Below are positions 11,720-22,982 of a DNA stretch of 64,000 bases, piece after piece (within the stretch, counting starts at the first letter, position 1; each line of letters starts with the position of its first letter). The notes beneath the pieces are model-generated. The model did no database searches, was not told where the DNA came from, and worked only from the letters and a program-made list of their open reading frames with translations. Source of the stretch: Coriaria nepalensis (lineage: Eukaryota > Streptophyta > Magnoliopsida > Cucurbitales > Coriariaceae); the NCBI GenBank assembly GCA_027186245.1, contig CP114482.1:2361001-2425000 (forward strand), written 5' to 3'. A program made the position numbers and the translations under genes.

Positions 11720-12463
11720 CTTGAATCCGGTTGAGTTTTGTGCTTCCGCCGGACCACACTCTTGACCTCCGATCGAGCTACGAGCACGAGTAGGTAGGCG
11801 GCTAGGGGGGAGGGGCGGCTGGGCTGCCTTTTCAATAAATCTCCGGCCGCTCAGTACCGCTATTGGTGCGAGTTGTCGATTTTCTTGGTCTTCAGTAACG
11901 GCAAATTGTAGAAATACTTATTATACAATTTAGAGAAATAGTTATTACACAATTTAGAGAATCGTCGATTAAAGAAGCATAACGAAAAGACTAACGAGCC
12001 AAATCACATGACACTGTTAGCTTCTTTTGAAGCTACTAGTGATCGGATCTACCGTTTCGGAAAGTTGAAGCTGCGTTATATCACAAGACAGTGACCTACT
12101 TATCTCAGAATCGTTGTGATGAAAACATTATTTTACCATTTGATCATACCATAAAAAATTATGCAGTAAAAAATCATCATCTTATGAAACAAACGGATAA
12201 GTAATACACCACGAGAACATCGATAGCTCTTACATACGGGTAATACTTGAATGAGTATGTAACATATAAAAAATTATAAGACATAATTAATAAAGATATG
12301 TAACATAAGACATAACAAATAAAATTGAACCACATCATCACTCTTATGTAATATATTGCCTCTTAATTATGTCATAAGAGACATACTCAGCCCAAAAATT
12401 TCTCCATATATATATGTCTCGTAATCCCAAGACTCGTGTGAATCTTTAGGGAAAACTGAAAAG
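11720..12463. other. Intergenic, no gene seen
   Basis: Unique-looking AT-rich sequence with a short GC-rich patch at 11740-11860. It is downstream of the minus-strand amidotransferase gene and probably includes its 3' UTR. Confidence 0.5.
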
Positions 12464-14095
12464 TCAGATGTCATTGACAAATCCATTCAGCTTTCTGTCC
12501 AACACATCTGAACAGATCTGCCCCATCATATGGTAGAAAGACATGAGATCAGACAATTGCTCCACTGTCATCTTCCCCATCACATTCTTAGCCACCCTCT
12601 CTCTCTCCTCATTCAGCTTCAATCGCTCTATATACGACCCTCCATTCCTCACCGTCGCCCCCATCTGCTTCAGCCTGTTCTCTTGTTGCAAACTCAGAGC
12701 TGTGTTAGACTGCATCATTTTTTAATTCCAAATTAACCCAATTAATTACCATCTAATCAACAAGTACTCAATTAGCATGTAATTAATATTTATGTACCTC
12801 AAGGAATTCTGCTCCAACCTCAAGCTCAGATTCTTTCCATGAGGTGGAGACGCGTCCGTTCATGTACAAGTTTTTCGCAATCGAAAAACTCTGGACGATA
12901 ATCTTTCGCTTCTTTTCCATTTCTTTATCCAGCTTGATTGGATTTGGCAGCGTTGTTGTTAATGTGCTGCTATTACTAACCAGCTTCTTTTGGTAAGCCA
13001 CTACTGCCTTCACAAATTGCTGCACATATCAAATTCAAACCAGCATTAAGATTAATCATTAGATCACAACTTGTAAATATATAAGTTAATCCAAACAGAT
13101 TTTCATTTGGATAGCGATTTACATATGTACCTGATAAGCAGCGGGGCAACCGGGATAATCAAAGTTGTCCGTGTCAGGATGTCTCATTCGCTCGGGGTGA
13201 AATTGTAGGCCCATAATGAACTTACCCTCTTCAGGATTATAAGCGTCTCGGTCATAAAACCCTTCAATCAACCCATCAGGAGCAAAAGCCATGGGAACAA
13301 ATCTTTGAGCTAAATTCTTAACCCCTTGATGATGATAACTATTGACCATAATCTCCATTTTCTCTTCTTCCAATGAATCACTAAACCATGAATGCAGGGG
13401 TGTATTCTCCACCACCTTAACCACATGTCTATGCCCATCATAATTATCATAATCAATATGGTTAACAAGAACCCTTTGCTCCTTACCATCTTCATGATCA
13501 TCGACTAACTTTTTGGACAATTCTCTCTCTATGTCTTGATAAAGTGCACCGCCACAAGCAACATTTAGGACTTGGGATCCTCTACAAATTCCTAAGTAGG
13601 GTATATTCCGTTCGAGGCAAAGCTTCGCTAATCGCAATTCGATCGTGTCTTTTTCTTTGTCAATTGCCGTGTCGCTTGCATGCAGCCTACGAATCTCTTC
13701 CAATTCTTCCGGTGAGAGAGTGCCGGAAATTTCCGCCGCCTGGTAATGCGATGGATCGATGTCTTCTCCTTCGCATAGAAGGACACCATGGATCGGTTCA
13801 AAGCTGTCTAGTAACATGTGGACCCCAGTTACACGGGGTACTATCACGGGTACTGCGCCATAGCCTACTATAAGATCCAGATGATATTCACCTGCCGAAA
13901 GAAATACATGCACATATCAATAAATAAAAGTTAAATGTAAAATCTAATAACAATATTAATTTATGGATGAAAAAACAAGTCACGAGTGATCGAAACCATA
14001 CCGACGAAATCTACGAACTTGTTTTTCCGGACACATCGCCTAGAGACGACGAGGACGCGAGGGAGGATCACAGAGAGATCAGGATCAGAAGCCAT
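12464..14095 (-). CDS. GAT1_2.1: Class I glutamine amidotransferase-like protein (GAT1_2.1 type)
   Basis: Four exons give an intact 440-residue protein: 14002-14095, 13131-13891, 12798-13019 and 12464-12709. All junctions are GT-AG, and the phases join cleanly. It belongs to the class I amidotransferase/peptidase C26 family (PuuD-like), which hydrolyses glutamine or gamma-glutamyl bonds. The nucleophile elbow [10 protein letters not shown] carries the catalytic Cys, and [10 protein letters not shown] carries the catalytic His and Glu. The start [20 protein letters not shown] and the segment [20 protein letters not shown] match the plant GAT1_2.1 group as I know it, a family linked to nitrogen status. 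Exons 3 and 4 encode a helical C-terminal extension ([19 protein letters not shown]) found in plant members but not in bacterial PuuD. No defect is visible. Confidence 0.93.
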
Positions 14096-14099
14096 GAAT

Positions 14100-15010
14100 A
14101 TTAGGAGATTTTGATAGATGATTTTGATTAGATGGGGTTTTGTCTTCTCTAATTTAGAGGCATTAGAGAAGGGAGGACGTTTCTTTTTTTTTTTCTAATT
14201 TTTTTGGGTGAAAGTTTCAGAATGGGTACAAAATGATGATAGAAGAGGAAGGGGAAGAGTGATAAGATTGTGAGACAGAAAGTGGCAGCTTCTCGGCGCC
14301 GCGTCTGTTTCTAATTTCCTAGGACTAACCAGCTAGGGTTTTTTTTTTGTTAGTTTAGGTTTTTCACATATAGAATATTGGTTAGAAAATCCTAGGCGTA
14401 GAGAAAAAGATTGGATGAGATGTTTTCCTTTTAAGGCAAAAATATGAATTTTTTTTAATATATTTTTAAATATTATTTAAATTATTATTAAATCGCGAAT
14501 GATACAGTCATCCTCATGCAAAATGTAAATTAGATAAGTCATAAGGATGTTTTCCTTTTAAACGTTACAAAAGATGGGTTATATACGGAAATAATCATGT
14601 GATTACTTAATATTAAATAAATAAATTGGTCAAAAATATTAAGGACATTCTTAATTCCTTGTAAGACCGGATCAATGCTGACGTGGGTATGAGTGGAAAT
14701 GGATAAAATAATAAATAAGACACTTGATGAGGAGGATTTGTCGGACGTGTTCGGTGGAGTACTAATCCTAGTCATTTGTCAGCTTGATTAGTGTAGACTC
14801 TAGACTCTAGAGTAAGTAAATCAAAATGATTAACATGTGCATGCATGTGTCATTTGTAATTTTAGGAATGCAATCGGCATGTTTATAAAAGGGAACGATT
14901 TTATGAACATTCATTATGGGAATCGATAAGAGTTAATGGTTCTTATATTGTATTAAGTTAATTATAATTACATGTAAATTTTGATATAATTACATATAAT
15001 TATAAATCAT
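14100..15010. other. Promoter side of the amidotransferase gene and intergenic DNA
   Basis: The 5' UTR and promoter of the gene starting at 14095 lie here. The rest is AT-rich with no coding signal. Confidence 0.45.
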
Positions 15011-15024
15011 TGTCTAATCCCTCT

Positions 15025-15881
15025 CTTTACAGACGATTGGTTGGCAGCCTAGTTTATCTCACAGTTACTCGTTTAGATATTTCTTATGTTGTTCATAAGG
15101 TGAGCTAGTATTTGTCGGCTCCATGATCGACTCACTATGCTGATGTTTCTACAAATTCTTAGATACTTGAAGGACACTCTCTTTCATGGCCTTTTATACT
15201 CAGCTCAGTCTCCCCTTGTACTCCGTACATTCTCTTATGATGATTGGGCAGGAAATCCCACTGATCGCAAGTCTATTACAGGTTATTGCTTTCTCCTTGG
15301 TTCTTTTTGATTTCTTAGCGAAGTAAGAAACAAACTTTCGTGACCTGCTCCAGTATTTAAGCAAAATATCATGCTCTTGCTGACACCACATCTGAGCTCC
15401 TTTGGCTACGATGGCTTCTTAAGGATTTGGGTGTGTCCACATCCTCTGCTACTATCCTTTTTTGTGACAACCAGAGTGCCATTCATATTACTCATAATGA
15501 TGTCTTCCATAAACAGACTAACCACATCGAGATTGATTGTCATTTTGTCTGTTCTCATCTTGTCTATGGTGCTCTCAAGCTTTTCTCCTTTTCCTCCAAA
15601 GATCAACTTGCAGATATCTTTACTAACGCACTTCCTAAGGGACGCACTCGTGATTTGGTTGACATCCACCTTGAGTTTGAGGAGGGCTGTTAATGTATTT
15701 TATGTTATGGGTTTTAGGCCCAGCTAGTTTACTTGTATAGCACACTTGTAATTGTACTACACTTTACTTGTACCGCCACATACGCTTACTTGTACCACAC
15801 TCATATGCCTCCTATATAAAAGCATCACATGTATATCCCCAAACTCATAAAATGGAATACAATCATTCAGTATTTCTAACA
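15025..15881 (+). mobile_element. 3' end of a short-LTR Copia element (RNase H plus LTR)
   Basis: From about 15030 the broken plus-strand frames read reverse transcriptase/RNase H sequence ([19 protein letters not shown], then ALADTTSELLWLRWLLKDLG, then LADIFTNALPKGR). The coding part ends in HLEFEEGC at about 15690. A compact LTR follows directly (15688-15881), beginning TGTTAATG and ending TTTCTAACA, with a TATA box (CTATATAAAAGC, about 15812). The 5' part of the element is missing. Short LTRs of this size are typical of the Ale/Retrofit type of Copia. Several stops make it dead. Confidence 0.85.
15688..15881 (+). repeat. 194-bp Copia LTR (Ale-like)
   Basis: TG...CA ends, TATA box, and a purine-rich tract (GGAGGG) just upstream. 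No 5' partner is present. Confidence 0.75.
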
Positions 15882-16942
15882 CATTTAAATAATACGTTGA
15901 TTAAATCTTAATTAGGAATGTCATTTCTTATTATGGTAAACTAGGATTGACCCTCTGAAAAATTATAAAATTAGGATAAAACTTCTATAATTTTGATAAT
16001 TAAAATTCACTCCCCTTTTTAAAAAAAAAAAACTAGAATAATTCCTCAATTTTTGTTTGAAAAATTATAATTAATCTCAAAACTTCATAATAATTAGAAT
16101 GAACACTAAAATACAAAACTTAAATTATAATAAATACCAATTTTTTCCCCGCTAATTTCCAAATTATTAATCTAACCCAATACGACCGATTTACCTCATA
16201 AGATTCAAAAATATTTTTTTTTATTTTAAAAATAACTACTTAATTTATTTAAATTAATTTTGTTTATTTATTTTACCATAATTTTTCTTTTTTCAAAAAT
16301 TTTCTCAAAACAACCTCACTTTTTTCGTTGTCATCACCAATCATTGCCGCAAAAAAGAATAATCTCAAAATAGAAAGTGAGGTGTATTAGAGAGAAATTA
16401 GATTGAATTTCATTTTTTTATGAGAAATTAATTCGATCGGTCACATTTCTTGAAGAAAAAAATTTGATTTAATTTTTCTTAAATAGACCGATCAAATCAA
16501 TTCGGTTTTTGTATATGATCCAATCAGATTCTATATGAAAGAGATTATATCATTTCATTTTTTTTTTAGAGAAATAAATTTTTTCTTCGTGGCGTTGGTC
16601 AGAGATGGCAGCCAAAAAAAAAGAAGTGGGTTTGTTTGGAAAAATTTTAGAAAACAAAGGAAAAAAAAAAAGAATTATGGTAAAAAAAAAAATTTATATA
16701 AATTAAGGGGTTATAAAAAAATATTGATATTCATAATTCAATTAAATTCTGATATCAATGCCTATGAAGGCCTTTGATTTTGTGGCGTTTATTTCTTTGA
16801 GCGACATTTTAATAAACTCGCGGTTGTAATTGAAGTTCACAACAAGACATACGGTATAACATTAACCATACATTTATACATATACTTCAAATATTCATTG
16901 AATAATATCTTGTTTTATCATTATGTATCCCTCAATTTGTGA

Positions 16943-16978
<36 letters not shown>

Positions 16979-17590
16979 TTAAGATAGGTCAGTGGAATGA
17001 TCTAGATCTAAGATAGGTCTCTACTCACACTGACGTCTAGGTCGTGCACATTCTTCCCTATCAGTACAAACATGCTACGGTGAGCAGCCATGAATCTATA
17101 TAAGCCATCTCTACTCACCTTCTATTTTTCTTCTCCTTTCTTCTTTTACGCAAAACGGATGATCCAAGTATCTTTCTGAGCATTGAAATCGCAGTCGATG
17201 TGACTTGCTTTTAGTAGTCATCTCTCTCTCTCCGTCTCTCAACTGCGTTTCAATGTTCAAAGAGATGTATTGGAACCTGACCGAAGACCAAGAAATCTTC
17301 TGATACTATAAGTATCGGTTCTGACACTGTTCATTATCTGCATTATGTACTTCCATGTTCCTCTTCATACGTACTTTCTGGTTTCTTTTTTCATAAATTC
17401 TTAAATATATATAAGATTCACTGAATGAATAAACAAAATTATATTAGGTATATTTATTCTGTCAAATTATTAATATATAAATAAAAATAATAAATTCGAT
17501 GAATGCTAGTATTTTTCTATTTACTTTCATCTCAAAAAATTAAAATAATTAGAATTTTCTCCCTTTTTTTTTTTTTTTTTTAATTTTTTA
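15882..17590. other. AT-rich intergenic DNA with microsatellites
   Basis: No gene seen. It contains long A/T runs and an (ATT)n microsatellite at about 16943-16977. The frame at 16535-16777 is low complexity and not credible as coding. Confidence 0.5.
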
Positions 17591-17599
17591 ATCTTTTCA

Positions 17600-18520
17600 T
17601 CTCCTCAGACAAACCCTCACCACTCACGTAGTCATCCAGCCACACGGATTCCTTTATGATCCTTCTTTGAACCGGATTAGTTATCTCAACTTTTTCTTGC
17701 TCACTCTGCCCTTCTTTTTCATTTTCACATATTCTCATTTAAATCGAATTAATTACATTAACTTCATCTTGCTCACTCTGCCCTTGTTCTTTATTTTCAC
17801 CTACTTCCATAATTTCCTCACCTTCTTCTTCATCTCCCCACTCAAGAGTATCATAACGAGCTTCATCAATTGTTTTCCCCCAGCTTCACTTTTCTTCTTC
17901 TTTAAACTTCACATCACGGCTTATGACGATTTTTTGTGACTCTGGACGATAGGCTTTGGATTCTTCACTTATGCCCAAAAACACACACTTAAGCTCATGT
18001 TGTCAAGTTTTTTCCTTTTGATATCTGGTATGTGGGCATTTCCAATGCAACCAAACATTTTGAAATGCTCCACAAAGGGCTTGAGTCCACTCCATGCTTC
18101 TTCAGGTGTCTTATCTTTCACTGCTGTGGTCGGGCATCTGTTGAGAACATACACTACCCAATTTACAGCTTCCAAGCAGAATTCCCTAGGAACCTTTTTG
18201 TCAGTCAATATGTACCGCACCATGTTCATTAGGGTTCAGTTCTTTCTTTCTGCAACCCCGTTTTGTTATGGGGAGAATGCTGCAGTGAGTAATCTTTTGA
18301 TACCATTTGAATTGCAATAGTTGTTAAACTCCGATGAGGTGAACTCCCCACCTCGATCAGTATGTAAGCAACAAATGTAATTCCATGTTTCTTTCTCTAC
18401 CATGCTTTTAAAATTCTTAAACATAGGGAGTGCTTTTGATTTAGCATGCAAGAAATAGGTCAACATCTTACGACTATGATTATCTATGAAAGTGATTATG
18501 TACCTCTTAGACAATTATAT
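17600..18520 (-). mobile_element. Copia integrase and linker fragment
   Basis: Minus-strand remnant of a Copia pol gene. 18266-18514 reads the integrase core (YIITFIDNHSRK, then LHTDRGGEFTSSEF). 17969-18229 reads the integrase C-terminal part (VPREFCLEAVNWVVYVLNRC, then GLKPFVEHFKMFGC). 17600-17960 reads the post-integrase linker (SQKIVISRDVKF), then an acidic stretch in which a GQSEQ-containing segment occurs twice. A frame change separates the two integrase parts. No LTRs or reverse transcriptase are present. It is unrelated in detail to Copia-1. Confidence 0.85.
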
Positions 18521-18529
18521 TTATTATTC

Positions 18530-19500
18530 TTTACTTTTTTATTATTTGCCAAAATACAAAATTTCAAATTTCAAATATTAATTTTTTTAAAATTCAAATT
18601 TAGATCCAACGGTTGTTGTAAGTTGAGGACCAAAATCCAATGAAGAATTTATTTAGATTACCGTATTTACAATATATCAATCTATCTTAATTATATATAA
18701 AATAAATATAATAAATATAGTTATAATTGATCAGGCTCTATCGTAAATATAGTTTACTAAAAAATTTCTCATATTTAAAACGTAACTTCAAAGAATATTT
18801 GTAATAATGTTTATATAGTACGTAGAATCTTAGATCAAATCGTAATTAGAATATCTATTTCTTATTAAACTATATATTATATTAGCATGGTATGTCTAAT
18901 TTAGGTATCATGAAGTTCTTTCAAATTCTAATTGGACCACTTGCAAGGCCCAATAAAACAAGTGTCAGTTCTGTCAGTCCAAATCTCTGCCTTTATGTAC
19001 AAGTACAACTATATTGCCCTTCTTACGTACTTTCTGGTTTATTTTTCCTTCTTAACGTAACAGGTTCTTTCTTACTTTATGTCGGGTTTTTAACTGAATT
19101 TGTAACTATAATCTCCAATTCATCTTCTCCCTCATTCTCATTCCTTAATTTATTTCATTACATCTCCGGGGAAATCGAAATAAGTGCCCTTAAATGTTAT
19201 AAGAAACTATTCTATGATTAAATTTCATCGATACGGCATATTAAGGTTATACAGTTTGAGAACCATATAGAGTGTATAAAAAAAAAAACTTCCATCTATA
19301 GAAAAAGCCGGAGAGAGAATACTAACACAAAATATTGCAGTTTTATTCATATTTTTTGGCATTATGATTTGTGGCTACCAACATTTATTCAATAGTATAC
19401 TAGGATATACTTGTATCAGTAACACCAAACAAAAAACACTAGCTGGTAGCACTCCATTCACCATTTATCACTCATGTCTTGATCGATCGATCGATCGATC
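18530..19500. other. AT-rich intergenic DNA
   Basis: No gene seen. Just downstream of the lipid transfer protein gene a short (GATC)n run lies at about 19482-19500. Confidence 0.5.
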
Positions 19501-19506
19501 CAATCC

Positions 19507-19821
19507 CTAACATTTAGGGGTGGAAACTCCACAAGAAGATGCAATCTTTTTGGCATTAGGAGAGGTGAAGTACGGCTTAAGATTCGGGTTCTTGAGGTAT
19601 CCACACAAGCAAGGCGTCTGAGCCTTCAGCTTCTGGCAACACTCATTTGTCGGTTGGGCCGAGGACGAAATCGCTGCTCTACATGGGGCCAACTCTGTGA
19701 TGCTGCATGTAACGGCTTCCGCACTGTGTGCTTCGAGTAGAAGCATCGCCACCATTGTCACTGCCAGTACTGCACAGACTGAAGTGAGCGATAGCTTCAT
19801 CTTGTTATTATTACGCTTCAA
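19507..19821 (-). CDS. Non-specific lipid transfer protein, type 2
   Basis: Intact single-exon gene of 104 codons. An N-terminal signal peptide (MKLSLTSVCAVLAVTMVAML, starting at the second Met) is followed by a mature domain of about 68 residues starting VTCSITELAPC. The eight-cysteine pattern is complete: C, LAPC, NECC, TPCLC, SSC and a final C (nsLTP2 CxC spacing). Such proteins are secreted to the apoplast, bind lipids in an internal cavity, and serve in cuticle or suberin deposition and defence. Either Met (M1 or M8) could be the start; M8 gives the more typical signal peptide. The TATA box at 19888-19894 sits at a suitable distance. No defect is seen. Confidence 0.93.
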   Translation of the reverse strand: MKRNNNKMKLSLTSVCAVLAVTMVAMLLLEAHSAEAVTCSITELAPCRAAISSSAQPTNECCQKLKAQTPCLCGYLKNPNLKPYFTSPNAKKIASSCGVSTPKC

Positions 19822-19887
19822 GAGAGAATATTGGTTAAGGATTTAATTCTCTTGTATAGAAGTGCATATGGAAAATGAGGCCCTTCA

Positions 19888-19894
19888 ATTTATA
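19888..19894 (-). promoter_or_regulatory. TATA box of the lipid transfer protein gene
   Basis: TATAAAT on the minus strand, about 70 bases upstream of the ATG at 19821. Confidence 0.6.
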
Positions 19895-20582
19895 GGCTTT
19901 TCAAATATGGTTGACGTGGGGATTTATGGACCGAAGAATTCGATCACCTATAATGTTAAAAGGGTAAGTAGTAGATATAATGATAATTTGTGTGGAGAAA
20001 TAGTGGTGGGGTCATACACATGACTTTGTTCAATATGGATTTGTCGATGAAACCAAATGGTTAGGTTAAAGAAATTGTAATTATTGTTTCGTCATGAGAA
20101 TTAATCTATAAAGATTTCTTGATTTGATATAGAAATGGTGGTGGAATCGTTATTAGACGAACAATGAATTTGTTATTCAAATTTATATTCGATCAAATAT
20201 CAAATATTTGGATTCAATTCGATTAGATTCTATTGTGAACAATTTATATTGAGTTCAAATCAAATCTTAATGAATCAAAGGTGAATTATTTATCTAATGA
20301 TTCGAATAGTATATAGCCTTGTATAATATTATATGTTAAACACATAAAACTACTATCATATATCAAAGTCACACTACTTATTATTTAATTCACCTTTGTC
20401 TCCACCGACTCTGGGTTTCGAGAGTTGTGAGCCACGTAAAACATCTGTCGCTGTATGGTCCGAAATTAGAATTTTCGCCTTCAACTATTATCACATGTTC
20501 ATATGCTGAATTCCACAGCCCACGACAAATAATAGACAATGATTTCGTGGATGACTTAGACTCTATGTTGTTTTCTTTCTAT

Positions 20583-20793
20583 ATCTTTCCACAGAAAAAT
20601 CCACCAATGAAAGAGAGAATACATCTCGGTATCAGTTGAGTGTCAATCCTATACTTTGAAAGCAAACAGGTAACAAAAAAAGAAGGGAAAAGCAAAAGAA
20701 AAATTTCCCCTCATTATTCGCGGGAACCGGTTGTCATCAGAGGAAGGTACAGCTTTTGGCGACACAACCAGCTCTTGTGGTGGTGGTGCTCGT
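20583..20793 (-). pseudogene. Duplicated tail exon of the RELCH-like gene
   Basis: Second copy of the C-terminal coding piece. It reads PPPQELVVSPKAVPSSDDNR, then FPRIMRGNFS, before diverging. It is separated from the rest of the gene by the other copy, so it cannot be translated in context. An LTR abuts it at 20794, as in the other copy. Confidence 0.75.
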
Positions 20794-21437
20794 TGTTAGA
20801 ATTTTGAAGTTGAGATCAAAATAAAACAGAACACTTGAGTTTGTAAATTTTGCTTAGCTGCCCAAAATGCAAGTTTTTCATTTCATTATTACTTAACAAG
20901 GAGATTATTACAAATCAGAACAATTATTAAAATTAAAGTAAATTAAGAAATCTCGAATCAACTAGGATTATAAGTTACAATACTAGATTAGACATTACAA
21001 AAGTGCTAAGTATAATCAAGCACACAAAAATAATAAAAAAGCTGTTTCTATAAAAATAGCAAAGGGCAAAAAACTGTCACTATAAAAATAGCTTTTGGCT
21101 TTGTACTAAAACACCAAACGCGAGATGATTGACTTTGGCATGCTTGATCTCGAAGCTTGAGATCCAACTAACTTAAACAAATTTGCTTGAGGTCAGAGCA
21201 ACTCTATTTGAGATAAAAAAATGCACTAAAACAGAAAACTTCACAATGTCAAAATTAATAAAACAGTAAAAGCAATATCAGACCTCAAGTTGAATTTTAA
21301 TGATCCGATCACCTTTAAACTAATTGCAATAAGTCATAAGTGATGAGAGGAATCTAATGAAATTGGAGTCAATGTATTTAGATTATGTAATTAAAAAGTT
21401 AATATTTTTGACTAATTTCCAATTATGAAGTCACTAA
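20794..21437 (-). repeat. Truncated solo LTR (Copia-1 family), copy 1
   Basis: Reverse-orientation LTR. It begins TGTTAGAATTTTGAAG on the plus strand and follows the Copia-1 LTR throughout. It lacks the last ~23 bases of the LTR at the duplication junction near 21437-21453. Confidence 0.88.
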
Positions 21438-22330
21438 TTAGGTTAAAGAGTTTATACATGACTTTGTTCAATATGGATTTGTCGATGAAACCAAATGGAT
21501 AGGTTAAAGAGAATTGTTTTTTTGTACGAAATTATGATTTATATATTATTTTTGTAATTTGATATATATATATATATATATATTTAATTTCATTAAATAT
21601 CATAATTTCATTTATTAAACTATAAAGATTTATTGATTTGATATAGAAATAATGGTGAAATCGTTATTAGACGAACAATGAATTTGTTATTTAAATTTAT
21701 ATTCGATCAAATATCAAATATTTGGATTCAATTCGGTTGGGTTAACAATTATATCGAGTTCAAATCAAATCTTAATGAATCAAAGGTGAATTATTTATCT
21801 AAGGATTCAAATAGTATATAGCCTTGTATAATATTACATGTTAAACACAGAAAACTACTAGTAATTTTTTTTTTTTTTTTGGCCAAAAACTACTATCATA
21901 TATCAAAGTCACACTACTTATTATTTAACTCACCTTTGTCTCCACCGACTATCTGGGTTTCGAGAGTTGTGAGCCACATAAAACATCTGTCGCTGTATTA
22001 GTCCGAAATTAGAATTTTCGCCTTCAACCATTACTACATGTTCATATGCTAAATTCCACAACCCACGACAAATAATAGACAATGATTTCGTGGATGACTT
22101 AGACTCTATGTTGTTTTCTTTCTATATCTTTCCACAGAAAAATCCACCAATGAAAGAGAGAATACATCTCGGTATCAGTTGAGTGTCAATCCTATACTTT
22201 GAAAGCAAACGGGTAACAAGAAAGAAGGGAAAAGCAAAAGATAAATTTCCCCTCATTATTCGCGGGAACCGGTTGTCATCAGAGGAAGGGACAGCTTTTG
22301 GCGACACAACCAGCTCTTGTGGTGGTGCTG

Positions 22331-22335
22331 CTGGT
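22331..22335. repeat. Target-site duplication, left copy
   Basis: CTGGT, repeated exactly at 22978-22982 on the other side of the solo LTR. Confidence 0.9.
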
Positions 22336-22977
22336 TGTTAGAAATTTGAAGTTAAGTTCAAAACAAAACAGAACAGTTGAGTTTGTAAATTTTGTTTATT
22401 TGCTCAAAATACAGGTTTTTCATTTCATTACTACTTAACAAGGAGATTATTATAAATCAGAACAATTATTAAAATTAAAATAAACTAAGACATTTCTAAT
22501 CAATTATGATTTGAAATTACAATACTAAATTAGACATTACAAAAGTGTTAAGTACAATTAAAAGCACATAAAAACAGCAAAAGACAAAAAGTTGTTACTG
22601 TAAAAATAGCTTTTGGCTTTGTACTAAAATACCAAAAGTGAGATGATGGATTTTGGCATGCTTGATTTCGAAGCTTGAGGTCCAATCAACTTAAAAAAAC
22701 TTAAGGTCAGAGCAGCTCCATTTGAGATAAAAAAAAATGCACTAAAATAGAGAATTTTACAAGGCCAAAATCTCAATGAAATAGTAAAAACAAGATCATA
22801 CCTCAAATTGAGTTTTAATGATCCGATCACCTTCAAACCAGCTGCAACAAGTCATAAATGATAAGAGGAAGCTAATGGAATTAGAATCAATGTATTTAGA
22901 TTAGGAAGTCAAAAAATCAACGTTTTTGACTAATTTTCAATCATAAAATCACTAATCAAACAATCAATCTTCATACA
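22336..22977 (-). repeat. Solo LTR (Copia-1 family) inside a RELCH coding exon
   Basis: 642-bp LTR in reverse orientation, TG...CA bounded, with no internal element. A perfect CTGGT duplication flanks it. Conceptually skipping it lets the reading frame run from the exon at 22983-23190 into the tail at 22122-22330, showing that it split an exon. Confidence 0.93.
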
Positions 22978-22982
22978 CTGGT
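22978..22982. repeat. Target-site duplication, right copy
   Basis: CTGGT, partner of 22331-22335. Confidence 0.9.

Larger units (their letters stand above)
20016..22977. repeat. Tandem duplication of the RELCH 3' end plus solo LTR
   Basis: Copy 1 is about 20016-21453 and copy 2 about 21454-22977. Both contain the same order: flanking DNA starting ACATGACTTTGTTC, the 3' UTR, the last coding piece of RELCH, and a Copia-1-family LTR. The LTR sits at the same site in both, so the insertion came before the duplication. Copy 2 carries extra AT-rich DNA near 21530-21610. The copies differ at many positions, so the duplication is not recent. Confidence 0.85.

Noticed and set aside
16535..16777. 80-codon frame rich in Lys/Phe/Asn
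   Set aside because: A/T homopolymer composition; no conserved feature.
20427..20639. Plus-strand open frame in the duplicated segment
   Set aside because: It is antisense to the RELCH tail and 3' UTR; the minus-strand reading has the family match.
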